Part shown: positions 1-24,559 of the stretch, piece by piece
Layout: every line of letters begins with the position of its first letter
Position numbering within the stretch: position 1 is the stretch's first letter
NCBI GenBank assembly: GCA_034508935.3
Contig: CM067452.1
Span: 6,111,359-6,175,358 of the forward strand
Origin: Berghia stephanieae
Lineage: Eukaryota > Mollusca > Gastropoda > Nudibranchia > Aeolidiidae
Length of the DNA: 64,000 nt
Direction of reading: 5' to 3'
Program-made: the position numbers and the translations under genes
Notes under the pieces: generated by a model
Databases searched by the model: none
What the model saw: the letters and a program-made list of their open reading frames with translations, nothing else
Told to the model about the DNA's origin: nothing

Positions 1-118
1 TGCTCGTCAGAGAAGTATTTCATAAAGGCGTCCGCCATTGTTCCGATAGTTTAGAACCAATTACTAAGTAACTATGTGTCATAATGAGGGCAGTGACGTC
101 ACGATTGTTGAAGCCTAT
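1..118 (-). mobile_element. MITE-2 family, truncated copy
   Basis: The segment matches, in reverse orientation, about 300-bp repeats at 10702-11000 and 25046-25352; 33579-33880 has the same orientation as this copy. Shared words include CGTCCGCCATTGTTCCGATA and the end motif close to GTAACGTCAC. The copy is cut by the window edge. The family has weak inverted ends (TTCAATAGTC type) and no coding capacity, so it looks like a non-autonomous DNA element. Confidence 0.6.
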
Positions 119-160
119 TGAAGGACGAATTTTCTGGCCAAATTTTTAAATACGTGTTAT
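113..160. mobile_element. MITE-1 foldback family, one end only
   Basis: It carries the terminal arm GAAGGACGAATTTTCTGGCC followed by AAATTTTTAAATACGTG, as at the right ends of the full copies at 1303-1508 and 8087-8288. Confidence 0.6.
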
Positions 161-191
161 TTTCCTTTTCAAAGCACCGATAAGTATTGAC

Positions 192-666
192 ATGTAAGCT
201 CCAATTTATTAAACGAAGACACTCAGTCAATCCTCTCCGGGCCTGCTGGCACTTGAGGCGATGCAAGGGATCTCCACCTGGTCCTGTCAGCAGTTATTCT
301 TGAGGGCGTCTCGAGGGACAGACAGACCTCTCTGTTTTAGGTCCCTCTCTACGGTACGTCTCCAAGTATCCTTGGGGCGGCCTCGCCTTCTCTTTCCTTG
401 GGGTGTCCATCGCAGAGCCTTCCTAATCAGTGATTCATCAGGTCTGTGACAGACATGCCACAACCATTGCCATCTTCTCCTTATAATGAGACTCCACTTC
501 AGCTCTCGCTCTCTCGAAGACAGATACTGTGGAAATATTCACCTAACTACGCCATTCAAACATCTCTCATTCGTCCTTAGTGTTTCATCCATCTTGTTTT
601 GTTGATAAAGGGGAAACCTGAAACGTCCACAGCATCTGTCTTCGTTTAATAAATTGGAGCTTACAT
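192..666. mobile_element. 475-bp segment bounded by a perfect 30-bp inverted repeat
   Basis: Bases 192-221 and 637-666 are perfect reverse complements (core CCAATTTATTAAACGAAG). The interior holds the 3' part of a LINE on the minus strand. It also holds a stretch near 555-630 (TTGATAAAGGGGAAACCTGA) that recurs in reverse orientation at about 4150-4220. The unit may be a TIR element that captured LINE sequence, or a foldback formed after insertion. No clear target duplication was identified. Confidence 0.55.
215..500 (-). mobile_element. LINE 3' fragment (RTE-like or similar), C-terminus of ORF2
   Basis: On the minus strand the sequence reads as the C-terminal tail of a LINE polyprotein. It has an H-x-C-H-R-P zinc-like stretch, then KRRRGRPKDTWRRTVERDLK, then DRTRWRSLASPQVPAGPERI and a TGA stop. 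This basic K/R-R-x-RGRP-x-x-T-W-R-R-T block is common at the ends of RTE-type and related mollusc LINEs. The 5' part is absent. Clade assignment is tentative. Confidence 0.6.
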
Positions 667-862
667 TTCAATTCTTATATTTATTTTTTACTTCAAGCTT
701 CAAACAGCAATATTTTCATTTTTCGAAAGTACCACAGAAATATCAAGTCGAACATTTCCCTCTTTTTATATTTTCTAACACAGCATTCGTACATTCAAAT
801 ATTATACAGTTTTACACATATCTACAGAACATTTTTTAAAAATAGATTGCCACAATAGGAGA

Positions 863-1052
863 AGCGTGGCTCAGCGTTACGGTCTTTGCTTCATACCCGA
901 AAGGTACCGAGTTCAATTAATCGCCGCGCTGTGTTGCACCTCGCCCAAGCTCACTTTGCTAACGCCTGGGTTATTTCAGTTTTCCCTAGGAAAAGATCCT
1001 AAAGACAAATTTCCCCATGGGGATGAATAAAGGGAATTTATAAATTATATTT
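863..1052 (+). mobile_element. SINE-B family copy
   Basis: The tRNA-like head (GTGGCTCAGCGTTACGGTCT, then GGTACCGAGTTCAATTAAT as a B-box-like stretch) is followed by a conserved body. It ends GATGAATAAAGGGAATTTA. Other copies are at 7347-7565, 17938-18130 (minus) and 19681-19890. The head is too diverged to be a functional tRNA gene. Confidence 0.7.
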
Positions 1053-1084
1053 TATATTTATAATAACTTTAACATCTTTAAAAA

Positions 1085-1165
1085 TTTGGCCCAAAACTCG
1101 TCTTTCAAATATCGATCGATTTAAACGACCCTCATCTTGGCAAACACTCTCAAACCTGGGACCTC
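1085..1165. mobile_element. MITE-1 foldback family, left arm only
   Basis: The arm contains AACTCGTCTTTCAAATATCG, ATCGATTTAAACGACCCTCA and CTCTCAAACCTGGGACCT, matching the left arms of the complete foldback copies. Confidence 0.6.
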
Positions 1166-1302
1166 GAGAAGAGATGAAAATAAGTCGAGTCAGTCCAGAA
1201 ATAGCGCTCATGATTCATTCTAATAGAAAGTATAATAAATATCTTTTTTTTAACAAAGAAATTTTCAATACCACATATTCTAAAAAAAAAAAAAGTACAT
1301 GT

Positions 1303-1508
1303 GTTTAAAATTTTGGCCAGAAAATTCGTCCTCCTTCAAATATCGATCAATTACAGTTAACCTTATCTTGTGAAAGAAATCCCTCTAATCTGGGATTTAA
1401 AGGATGACTTCGTGAAGTCTCAGGTTTGAGATTTTTTTTACCAAGAAGAGATTCAATTTAATCGATCGATATTTGAAGGACGAGTTTTCTGGCCAAAATT
1501 TAAAATAC
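1303..1508. mobile_element. MITE-1 foldback element, complete copy
   Basis: The two halves are near reverse complements. The left arm starts TTTAAAATTTTGGCCAGAAA and the right arm ends TTTTCTGGCCAAAATTTAAA, folding about a centre near 1405. Conserved internal words are GAAGGACGAGTTTTCTGGCC and ATCGATCGATATTTGAAG. No ORF is present. See also 7821-8008 and 8087-8288. Confidence 0.75.
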
Positions 1509-1538
1509 GTGTTTATTTTGTCATTTTGTTTCTTTGCT

Positions 1539-1630
1539 TTTTGTTGTTTTTTTTTTTCTTTTTGATGGGGGGGGGGGGGGGGGGGTCTTGTTTGTTTTGT
1601 TATTGTTTTTTTTTTTTTTTTTTTTGTTTA
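1539..1630. repeat. T-rich tract with G19 homopolymer
   Basis: T runs flank an uninterrupted run of 19 G at 1567-1585. The tract sits just beyond the 3' end of the DHHC gene, whose stop is at 1683. Confidence 0.85.
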
Positions 1631-1682
1631 TTTTGTTTTGGTTTAAATTTTGTTCAGAGTACGGCAGTATTAATTATACTAT

Positions 1683-2780
1683 TTATTTTGCAGCGTCATC
1701 ATTTTTGCCGAAAAACTTGACATTCTCGTAGTGAATTCCATCATGTCGTTGTTTGAAAATCAATTGAGCCGGAAACAGGAAGTTGAGAAGCCAGTAATCG
1801 CCGAATACCATCGTCATGTTCTCAGTCCATTTACCTGACACTTTCATGTCGAACTTCTTAGCCACTTCTACGAGAGTCTTTCCCTCGATGATCAGACTAA
1901 GCTGTACCGTGAAGTAAAACCCACTCCATAGGAAGAACACGATCAAAACATAACATTGAAAAGTTACCAAGGTGAACTCCCAGGATGCGGTGTTGTAATA
2001 GAAAAAGTTTAGCAAAGTGTTGGGCAGAAAGTAATCGATCCACCCAGTTGCATCGGGTAGAGTCATCAAGTACGATAAACTAACAGGAAAACAGGCTAAA
2101 GAGGTGACGACGCCGTGGAAAGTGAGTACCACAAAGTATCGTTGATTATAATGCCCAACACATCGTCCGATGAAGTAACAATGGTGATCTCTACGAAGTA
2201 CGCACTTTTTACACAACGTACAGTGGTGCGAACGAGGTGGTTTGTACCTCTCACAAAGCTGACAGTATTTCCACTCAAACCCGAACTTGTCTACTTCCGG
2301 TTCGATCGTTTCCGCGTTTTTCAGAGTTTCCGGTGGTTTCTGGAACCAATCGTCTTTGTCCAAAGTCGGCTTGTCTCTGACGTCTGGTAAGTCGGATTTG
2401 TAGAGTAAGGAACACCACCAGTTGGCCTGGGACATGACGTAGAGGTAGCAGAAGAAGATTTTGCAATAGTATTGAGTCATCTCGCTGCAGTCCTGCATTA
2501 TGTACGGAATAATTCGTGTCATTAGCATGAAAAGCATACTGGTGGTTTGGAAGTGGAAAAGAACGAAGGAGAATTTGGACGCTTTGAGTCCTTTGGGGGA
2601 TTTTTGGTAATGATCTCGGAGTTTTTCCACCAGGCTCTCCTGTTTGTTGTTTTGTTCACCGTTGTTTGTTTTGTCGGTTGCCATGGTGCTGAGATCGGAT
2701 TTACTTCCGGTGATTTTACCGCTGGTTCTCAGAACTGTAGTGGCAGACGTGGGCGTGTTGAGGTACTTGGCGGTATTGCC
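1683..2780 (-). CDS. DHHC-type protein S-palmitoyltransferase (ZDHHC22/24-like)
   Basis: This is a membrane enzyme that transfers palmitate from its own DHHC cysteine to cysteines of target proteins, usually in the ER or Golgi. From the ATG at 2684 (minus strand) to the TAA at 1683 it has 333 residues. The DHHC cysteine-rich domain spans about 141-181: CQLC, then KPPRSHHCTLCKKC, CVLRRDHHC with DHHC at 166-169, and the RCVGHYNQRYF tail. Predicted membrane segments lie near 36-60, 68-93, 183-208 and 236-262, the expected four-TM layout. CVLRRDHHC and the Phe in place of the usual Trp after DHHC resemble ZDHHC22 and ZDHHC24. The frame stays open for 32 codons upstream of the ATG, back to a splice acceptor: the AG falls at 2781-2782 after a pyrimidine tract, with TACTAAT as a possible branch point. 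So an upstream exon exists, and it may be 5' UTR or may extend the N-terminus. Family call is sure; the subfamily is an inference. Confidence 0.92.
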   Translation of the reverse strand, partial: GNTAKYLNTPTSATTVLRTSGKITGSKSDLSTMATDKTNNGEQNNKQESLVEKLRDHYQKSPKGLKASKFSFVLFHFQTTSMLFMLMTRIIPYIMQDCSEMTQYYCKIFFCYLYVMSQANWWCSLLYKSDLPDVRDKPTLDKDDWFQKPPETLKNAETIEPEVDKFGFEWKYCQLCERYKPPRSHHCTLCKKCVLRRDHHCYFIGRCVGHYNQRYFVVLTFHGVVTSLACFPVSLSYLMTLPDATGWIDYFLPNTLLNFFYYNTASWEFTLVTFQCYVLIVFFLWSGFYFTVQLSLIIEGKTLVEVAKKFDMKVSGKWTENMTMVFGDYWLLNFLFPAQLIFKQRHDGIHYENVKFFGKNDDAAK

Positions 2781-2907
2781 CTGGAAAACAACATAGGATA
2801 GTATTACTTATTAGTATCCGAACGAGCAATGCTTATTTAGTTAGTCATGTGACCCATATACTGCATATTCATATTCATTGGTCAAAGATTTTAAACTTGT
2901 TTTGTTT

Positions 2908-3012
2908 TCGTTTTTTTTTTTTTTTTGTTTTTTTGCTTTGTTTGTTTGTTGTTGTTGTTTTTTGTTTGTTTGTTTTTGTTTTTGTTTTTTTTTTTTTTGG
3001 GGGGGGGGGGGG
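2908..3012 (+). repeat. T/TG-rich tract ending in G14
   Basis: The tract is a T-rich run with TTTG units, followed by 14 G at 2999-3012. It abuts a SINE-C copy, a pairing of G/C homopolymer and SINE-C that recurs in the window. Confidence 0.8.
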
Positions 3013-3112
3013 AGTTGGGTCTATTTTTGATGTTATAAATCTCGACAGCACGGGGATCGATCTCGGTTCCTTTGCGTGTGAAGCGAATGCTGAGCTATCC
3101 TGCAATCTCTTG
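3013..3112 (-). mobile_element. SINE-C family fragment
   Basis: In reverse it matches the tRNA-like head of SINE-C: GGGGATCGATCTCGGTTCCT and GTGTGAAGCGAATGCTGAGC. The better copies are at 6250-6490 and 20889-21145. Confidence 0.55.
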
Positions 3113-3185
3113 AAAATTATTTTGTGTTGATGTAAAGGGCCAAGAAACCCCATGGACGAGGACAGTGGTCGCTAATATAAAGGTG

Positions 3186-3626
<441 letters not shown>

Positions 3627-3629
3627 TTT

Positions 3630-4090
3630 TTAAATGTATAGGAAAATAGGATTAGAGGACGTAAAAGAGCGAGAATGGATGATCTTTATTGACGACCAGC
3701 ATCCATTTAGGCTACAAAGTAAGATGCCATCACTCCGAAACAAGAAGATCAATTACATAAGGTGTGTTATCAACTCATCCAAAACACTGAGTTCATACAC
3801 ACTTCCAAGAAGATTGGAACCAGTATATTGTCATCGCATTTTTGTTCCCGACTTTTCATCCATTGTAAATTCGTTGTAGTTGCACAATGTTTGTTTTCAG
3901 TCCTCCGGAAGACTGGTTTTACACTTCTAATGAGACTCGAATCACTATTTAGTCATTGCAATATTGTCCCCTATTTTGCATCCATTGTAAATTCAATGTT
4001 GTTGCACAAGGTATCTTTTCAGTCCTCTGGTTCTACACTTCCAATGAGACTCAAACCAGTATTTTGTCGTCACACTATTTCTCCCTACTG
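3630..4090 (+). mobile_element. MITE-6/Rep-F family copy with internal tandem duplication
   Basis: GGATGATCTTTATTGACGAC and the following block recur at 13405-13560, and in reverse at 20610-20760. The part from 3825 to 4080 is a roughly 118-bp unit repeated about twice: CATCCATTGTAAATTC, then GTTGCACAA, then TTTTCAGTCCTC, then an AATGAGACTC stretch. No coding function is seen. Confidence 0.55.
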
Positions 4091-4106
4091 CATAAAAAAA
4101 AAAACA

Positions 4107-4246
4107 ATGTGAAATTGAATGTAAACTTCAATTTAATATACGAAAACAGATCAAATGGACGTTTCGGGCTTCCCCCTTTATCAACAAAACAGGATGAATG
4201 AAACACTACAGACGAATGAGCTTACAGTACAGTCAATTTCACATTG
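4107..4246. mobile_element. Short inverted-repeat element
   Basis: Ends CAATGTGAAATTGA and TCAATTTCACATTG are reverse complements. The interior TTCCCCCTTTATCAACAAAA and GATGAATGAAACACTAC stretch is shared, inverted, with about 555-630. Confidence 0.5.
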
Positions 4247-4310
4247 TTATTTATTTGTTATTTCTTCGAGCTTTGAGCAGCACCATAAATTACACTTGTA
4301 ACAGAAAAAG

Positions 4311-4605
4311 AAAGGTAAAGTTACATACCTTCTGTTGTAAAACAAAGGTAAAATGACATACCATTTGTTGTAAAATAAAGGTAAAATAAAATACATTTTG
4401 TTGTCAAACAAAGGTAAAATGACAACCTTCTGTTGTCAAAGAAAGGTAAAATGACATACCTTTTGTTGTAAAATAAAGGTTAATGACATACCTTCTGTTG
4501 TAAAAGAAAGGTAAAATGACATACATTTTGTTGTAAAATAATGGTAAAATGACATACCTTCTGATGTAAAATAAAGGTAAAATGACATACCTTCTGTTGT
4601 TGCCC
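4311..4605. repeat. 33-bp minisatellite, about 9 copies
   Basis: The unit is GGTAAAATGACATACCTT followed by CTGTTGTAAAATAAA. Copies differ by point changes and 1-3 bp indels. Because 33 is divisible by 3, reading frames run through the array with an 11-residue period; these are judged non-coding. Confidence 0.85.
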
Positions 4606-4816
4606 ATTCTGTTGTGACTCGCCTGTCTCCGATTCCCTGGGTTGGTTTTCTGTCTTCTCCATAAATATAATAGTAGTGTTTGTCTGTTTCAGTATTTCAT
4701 GCAGACAGAATCACTCATTGGAATTTGGCGACTAAAAGATGTGGATTCTGGAATATTTAAAATGAAGATATCGAGAATGTGTGGTCATTGTTTGTTGAAG
4801 ATAGAAGTTGATGGTG

Positions 4817-4830
4817 ATGAGATGATGTGA

Positions 4831-4866
<36 letters not shown>

Positions 4867-5050
4867 TGATGATATATTATGTATTATGATGTGAGATGAG
4901 AGAGATGATGATGATATTATGATATGATGATGAGTGATGATGAGATGATGGAGAGATGATGATGATGATTGATGAGATAATGAATATGAATGATATATGA
5001 TATATAAAATAATAAAATATATAATAAAAATAATAATAATAATAATAATA

Positions 5051-5081
<31 letters not shown>

Positions 5082-5154
5082 TAATAATAATAATCAAAAA
5101 CATATAAGATAATAATAATAATATAATAATAATAATATAATAATAATGATAATA

Positions 5155-5222
<68 letters not shown>

Positions 5223-5269
5223 TAATAATAATAATAATCATAATAATAATAATAATAATGATGATGATG

Positions 5270-5342
<73 letters not shown>

Positions 5343-5343
5343 T
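4817..5343. repeat. Compound (GAT)n / (AAT)n microsatellite
   Basis: A GATGAT-rich half (about 4817-4975) passes into an AAT array (about 5027-5343). Small interruptions occur throughout. Confidence 0.9.
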
Positions 5344-5801
5344 AAGCAAAATGTTTCATTAAAATCTCTCTCACCTTCTAATAATGAACTATCCTCAATG
5401 AAATAGATCACATTTTAAGCATGCCTGCACGTATCTCATCTCGTCTTGAACGCACACACGGTGTCTTCTATGTAATTCAACCGTGCAGTGTTGGGCACAA
5501 TCGACTGGGCACAGAACCACAATGGCGACGCGTTCAATAGACTATTGAAATGGTATAGGATCGAACACGTCTGAAAAATCGAACTAAAGTCTCCCACGGA
5601 TCAATCAATCAATCAATCAATGGATCAATCAGTCAGTCAAGCCACGCTCAGACACGTAACAATAACAACACACGTCCAGAGCTCCACATACACACCTATT
5701 ACACACATACACATACACATTCACGCTTAATATTAGTATAATAGTTCATGCTATATAGAGTTATTCTTTTGTTTCTGTGGATGCCAAATGGTATCACTTT
5801 T

Positions 5802-5804
<3 letters not shown>
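5344..5804. other. Intergenic stretch, no gene seen
   Basis: It contains a short (TCAA)n run near 5600-5640 and CA-rich sequence near 5690-5725. I see no coding exon and no recognisable repeat family in the rest. Confidence 0.5.
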
Positions 5805-5878
<74 letters not shown>

Positions 5879-6160
5879 GCACACATTTCACACATTCAAA
5901 TATATACGCATATACAGCACATACAAACACTCTCGTATTATTCCAAACACTGTTACAGTACTATTATGTCGTATTCATTCTCCTTACAACCACCCAGTTA
6001 CCCCTAGCAACAAGACAAACAATTCGACATGCCTGATCGGACACGCTGAACTTTGAACTCTCGTGTGTCGGCAATGGTACTGATGTGTGGCACACACAGA
6101 CACATACACACACACGCATACACACACTCATACTCAAACACACATACACTCTTACAACAA
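5805..6160 (+). repeat. (CT)n(CA)n compound microsatellite and CA-rich flank
   Basis: CT dinucleotides occupy 5805-5856 and CA dinucleotides run to about 5884. A second CA-rich cluster lies at 6087-6150. Between them is unassigned sequence. Confidence 0.85.
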
Positions 6161-6249
6161 TAGAACTTTACAATAGACCTTTCTTACAACCGATTCATTT
6201 CCCATGCACAGTAATCCAGATTAACCATATTGAGTCTGAGTGCCTGTGA

Positions 6250-6490
6250 GGGTCCAATAGCTCAGTTGATAGAGCACTAGCTTTACAAATAAAAAGACCG
6301 AGATTTATCCCGGTGAAGTCGAGGTTTTTTTCTGCCTCTCCCCCCCCCCCCCCCCCCCCCCCTTTCCCCTGGCCACCTAACAGTGGTTGGGTAGCTGGGT
6401 CTGGCAGAAAGTACTTTGCGATAAACTAGAGTCCTGTGTAGCAACAAGCAATTTCTATAGAGATCGAAATAAAACTCCGGCTCCATGGCA
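6250..6490 (+). mobile_element. SINE-C family copy with internal C23
   Basis: The tRNA-like head GGTCCAATAGCTCAGTTGAT carries an A-box-like stretch. Next come GAGATTTATCCCGGTGAAGT, a run of 23 C at 6340-6362, and a body GGTTGGGTAGCTGGGTCTGG. The 3' part is ATAAAACTCCGGCTCCATGG. The copy at 20889-21145 shares head, body and tail but lacks the long C run. Confidence 0.7.
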
Positions 6491-6590
6491 AAAACCTCTC
6501 AAACCTGGGACTTCAAGGAAGACTTCACAAGATGAGAGTTATTTGAATCGATCGATGTTTGAAGGACAAGATGTCTGGCTAAATTTGTGG
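6487..6590. mobile_element. MITE-1 foldback family, rearranged copy
   Basis: CTCTCAAACCTGGGACTTCA is followed after only about 20 bp by the opposite arm (AATCGATCGATGTTTGAAGG). It directly abuts the SINE-C 3' end. Confidence 0.55.
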
Positions 6591-6594
6591 AAAC

Positions 6595-6835
6595 GTTTTC
6601 TTTTTGAGTTGTTTTTGTTTTTTCTTGTTTGTTTGTTTTTTGTTTTTTTTTTTGTTGTTGTTTTGTTTTTGGTAGTTTTTTTTGTTTGTTTTGTTTTGAT
6701 GTGTTTGTTGTTGTTGTTGTTGTTGTTTTGTTTTTGTTTAGTTTTTTTTTTTTGTTTTTTTTTTTAAATTTTGTTGTGTGTTTTTTTTTTTTATTATTTT
6801 ATTATTTTTTTTTTTTTATTTGTGTTTGTTTGGAG
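6595..6835 (+). repeat. T-rich, (TTTG/TTG)n low-complexity tract
   Basis: About 240 bp of T runs with TTG and TTTG units. No gene. Confidence 0.85.
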
Positions 6836-7050
6836 TGAGGTAAGAGTAATGGCGATGCAATTTGGAGTTAAATGAAACTACAACTCGCATTAACGTTGCT
6901 GCTGTCTTGGTGAAAACTTTAAGATATGTCGCCCATTGTTTAAAACTGAAATTAAGCTATTTCTTTATCGGATGAAAAAAAATTGAATTTATGGACTAAA
7001 AACTACTCCTTTAAAAATTTTGATAGCAGGCAGTGGAGTAAGACTGTGGA

Positions 7051-7344
7051 CGCGGCTATGTAGTCTAGTGGTATGAGACTCGCCTCCGGTTTAGAATACC
7101 CTGAGTTCTAGTCCCGCTTTTAGCTACCCGCGCATAGTTGAGCCCTTGGAAAAGGCTGTTTTACTCACATTCTCTCACCGTACTCAGGTATAAATTGAGT
7201 ACTTGTCTTGGTCGGAAAAAAATTTGTAATATCACCTAACAGGAGTAATTTCGTGTTTTTCATGTGAAGTGTTGATGTTTGGTACGGACCCCTTGTATAG
7301 CGCTTTGAAGTGGATATTGCGCTATATAAATGCTAATTTTTTTT
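7051..7344 (+). mobile_element. SINE-A family, full-length copy
   Basis: The tRNA-derived head reads GGCTATGTAGTCTAGTGGTA and then GAGTTCTAGTCCCGC (B-box-like). The body includes TTACTCACATTCTCTCACCG and CCTAACAGG. The tail is GGATATTGCGCTATATAAAT. This is the most abundant SINE in the window, with about 15 full or partial copies. Confidence 0.8.
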
Positions 7345-7346
7345 CG

Positions 7347-7565
7347 GGACAGGGTGACTCAGCGGTACGGTCTTTGCTTCGTACCCGAAAGGTACCGAGT
7401 TCGATCACTCACCGCTGCGCTGTCTGGCCTTGAGCAAGTCACTTCGCTCCTAGCTCAATTTGCAACGCTGCACTGCGGCTGACGCCTGGGTTATTCCAGT
7501 CTTCTCTTGAAATAGACCCTAGAGACAAACTTCCCATATGGGATGAATAAAGGGGATTTTATTAC
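7347..7565 (+). mobile_element. SINE-B family, full-length copy
   Basis: It abuts the SINE-A copy in the same orientation. The head is GTGACTCAGCGGTACGGTCT and the tail GATGAATAAAGGGGATTTTA runs into an A-rich end. Confidence 0.75.
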
Positions 7566-7820
7566 ATTTTAAAAAAAAAAATTATTTTCTATCCTTTGAT
7601 CCCAAAAGTCTAAATAATTTACATAGTATTAAAGAGCAAGAGAAAAGTTGCATGGTTCTAAAACAAAGAAAAAAAATGAATGGCCCTTGGGTTTTACTGG
7701 TCAGGAGTTGGGTATATATACAGGTCATAGGTCAACATGGCATTAGTAAACGCTATAATCCGTAAGTGCAGTCTACAGCACGCACATACCGCCGTACAAA
7801 TATTATTTTTTAATCCGTAA

Positions 7821-8008
7821 TTAAAATTTTGGCCAGAAAAGCCGCCCTTCTAATGTTGATCGTTTCAAATGACCGCCATCTTGCCAAAAACTCTCAAACG
7901 TGAGATTTTATTTAAGACTTCCGGTTTGAGAGTGTTTGCCAAGTTGAAGGTCGTTTAATCGGTCGATATTTGAAGGACGGTTTTTCTGGCCAAACTTTTA
8001 AATACATG
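7821..8008. mobile_element. MITE-1 foldback element, complete copy
   Basis: Arms TTAAAATTTTGGCCAGAAAA and TTTTTCTGGCCAAACTTTTA fold on a short centre around 7915. It lies about 80 bp from the next copy. Confidence 0.75.
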
Positions 8009-8086
8009 GTCGTTGATTTGTTGATTATTTATTTTTTTTTTTTTTGCAGATACAGCACCATAATGTCGTACTCTGGTAAAACAAAT

Positions 8087-8288
8087 ATTTAAAAATTTGG
8101 CCAGAAAACTCGTCCTTCAAATATCTATGGATTTAAATGACCCTCACCTTGGCAAAAACTCTCAAACCTGGGGACTTAATGAAGACCTCGTGTGAAGTCA
8201 CAGGTTTGAGAGTTTTTTCCACGATGAGGGTCATTTAAATCGATCGATAGTTGAAGGACGAGTTTTCTGGCCAAATTTTTAAATATGC
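8087..8288. mobile_element. MITE-1 foldback element, best-preserved copy
   Basis: Left arm words TTGGCCAGAAAACTCGTCCT and GACCCTCACCTTGGCAAAAA are mirrored by the right arm (GATGAGGGTCATTTAAATCG, then GGACGAGTTTTCTGGCCAAA). The centre is only about 20 bp, so the whole element can form one long hairpin. Confidence 0.8.
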
Positions 8289-8411
8289 GTTTTTCCAGAG
8301 TAAGGCAGCATAGGTATTAACACTACAATATCCCATTAATCTTTCCCATGTTTACACTTGCAATACCTGACACACCAAAGGTAAGGGATGTTTTAAAATT
8401 AGTTAGAATTA

Positions 8412-8545
8412 ATTTCGAGAAGTCCCAGGTTTGAGAGCTTTTGCCCAGATGATGGTTATTTAAATTTGATCTATAATATTGTTTGAAGGACGAGTTTTCT
8501 GGCCAAATCTTTTAATAAGAGTCTTCCAGAGTACGGCTGTTAATG
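8412..8545. mobile_element. MITE-1 family, right half plus adjoining shared sequence
   Basis: AAGTCCCAGGTTTGAGAGCT, then GAAGGACGAGTTTTCTGGCC, then CCAGAGTACGGCTGTTAATG. The last block also follows copies at about 1655 and 15348, so the mobile unit may be longer than the foldback. Confidence 0.6.
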
Positions 8546-8631
8546 GCTTAATGTGAACATTCAAAATAAGATCAACCAAGTCCAACATTAACAATGAATT
8601 ATAATTTCCATGCAAGGATCAATAAAGTATA

Positions 8632-8633
8632 TA

Positions 8634-8728
<95 letters not shown>

Positions 8729-8744
8729 TTTATCATCATCATCA

Positions 8745-8841
<97 letters not shown>
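8632..8841 (+). repeat. (TTA)n microsatellite, about 210 bp
   Basis: It is a nearly pure TTA array with a short TCATCATCATCATCATTA interruption near 8732-8748. Confidence 0.9.
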
Positions 8842-8842
<1 letters not shown>

Positions 8843-8957
8843 TGATATAGGGCCAGTATCTACAAATTGTGCTCAGATGTGCTTTACAATAGTTTGGGTT
8901 TTTTAAAGGGTTTTTAAAGGGCTTTTTTTTTTTGGTATCACACAAGTTCATTTATTC

Positions 8958-9008
8958 GAAAAGCGCTTTGAGCACGTCCAGTGGATATTGCTCTATGTAA
9001 AAAAGCTC
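8958..9008 (+). mobile_element. SINE-A 3' tail fragment
   Basis: GCGCTTTGAGCACGTCCAGT followed by GGATATTGCTCTATGTAA matches the SINE-A tail. Confidence 0.6.
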
Positions 9009-9022
9009 ACGTATACCTAATT

Positions 9023-9107
9023 CTTTCTCTCTTTCTCCCTCCCCCCCCCCACTCTCTCTCCTCTCTCTCTCTCTCTCTTCTCTATCTCTATCTATCTACC
9101 TATCTCT

Positions 9108-9148
<41 letters not shown>

Positions 9149-9292
9149 CTCTCTCTATCTATATATCTATCCACCTATCTCTCTTTCTATCTCTCTTACC
9201 TCTATCTATCTACCTATCTATCTATCTATCTATCTCCCTCTATCTCTCTCTCTCTCTACCTCCCTCTCTCTCTCTGTCTATATATTTACCTA

Positions 9293-9324
<32 letters not shown>

Positions 9325-9364
9325 TTCTTTCTTTCTTTCTTTCTATCTTTCTTTCTTTCTTTAC
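9023..9364 (+). repeat. (CT)n/(CTAT)n/(CTTT)n pyrimidine tract at a splice acceptor
   Basis: About 340 bp of CT, CTAT and CTTT repeats end 11 bp before the acceptor AG (9375-9376) of the first coding sulfotransferase exon. The microsatellite effectively forms that exon's polypyrimidine tract. Confidence 0.9.
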
Positions 9365-9395
9365 CGATCTCCACAGGGCATCATTGAAGATAAGA

Positions 9396-23780
<14,385 letters not shown>

Positions 23781-23799
23781 CGTGATCTTCTTTTGTAGG

Positions 23800-23932
23800 T
23801 TTGATAACCCAGATTGTTGTGGCTCATTGTTGTAATTGAAATACTCTCAAACGGCCCCAAAATATTGTTCATTATGCATTGTTAATAACTGAGCCCATAG
23901 CTGCACTCGGTTATCAGACCTGCAAATCGTTG
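23800..23932. mobile_element. MITE-5 family copy in the sulfotransferase 3' region
   Basis: Ends GTAGGTTTGATAACC and GGTTATCAGACCTGC are inverted. The interior is CTCATTGTTGTAATTGAAAT. It starts about 20 bp after the stop codon, so it probably lies in the 3' UTR. Related pieces lie at about 24568-24640, 24788-24830, 34765-34850, 44931-45050 and 53575-53655. Confidence 0.65.
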
Positions 23933-24450
23933 AGTCCTTGGAAAAGAGTCTTTACTCACATTCTTTCACCGTACGCATGTGTAAAATGAGTACTGACTTT
24001 TAAAAGCGCTGTCTCTGTCCGAAAAATAAATTGTATATCGCCTAACAGGCACAATACTATTTATGGGGGGAAAAGTAGAAAAGCAACCTTCAGAGGCATT
24101 AGGGTCATAAAGCCGGAGTTTATCCCGGATTCTATAGCGTGAAATTGACAACAAAAAGTGTTTGTCATCCTATTGATCGGAGGCTAATATATCGCAAACT
24201 AATTTCCGCCAGATTTAAAATACCCAGTTACCCAATCTCAGCTTTTGGGTGAACATTGGGTTGGGGGGGGGGGGGAGGTTGTCAGAAAAAAAATCTTGAC
24301 TGCATCCAGGATCGACCACGATTCCTTTTGCACCTGAGTACGGTGAGAGATTGTGAGAATAAAGCCTTTTCCCAGGACTAAACTTTGCACCGACCAGGGC
24401 TTGAACCCAGCACTATCCGATCCGAAAGCGGGTGTCATACAACAAGACCA
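23933..24450. mobile_element. Cluster of SINE-A and SINE-C fragments
   Basis: A plus-strand SINE-A middle part (23933-24055) is followed by a minus-strand SINE-C (about 24105-24325, with a G12 run near 24255-24266). A minus-strand SINE-A head and body fragment follows (about 24330-24450). Confidence 0.6.
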
Positions 24451-24559
24451 TCGCTAATAGCAGATAGAACAAAAAAGAGGTGCGACCCGTTTACCCATAC
24501 CCCCCCCCCACCCCCCCTGATTTGGTCTAGTGTGCCTATTGAGTTGGTGCGAGTGTACT

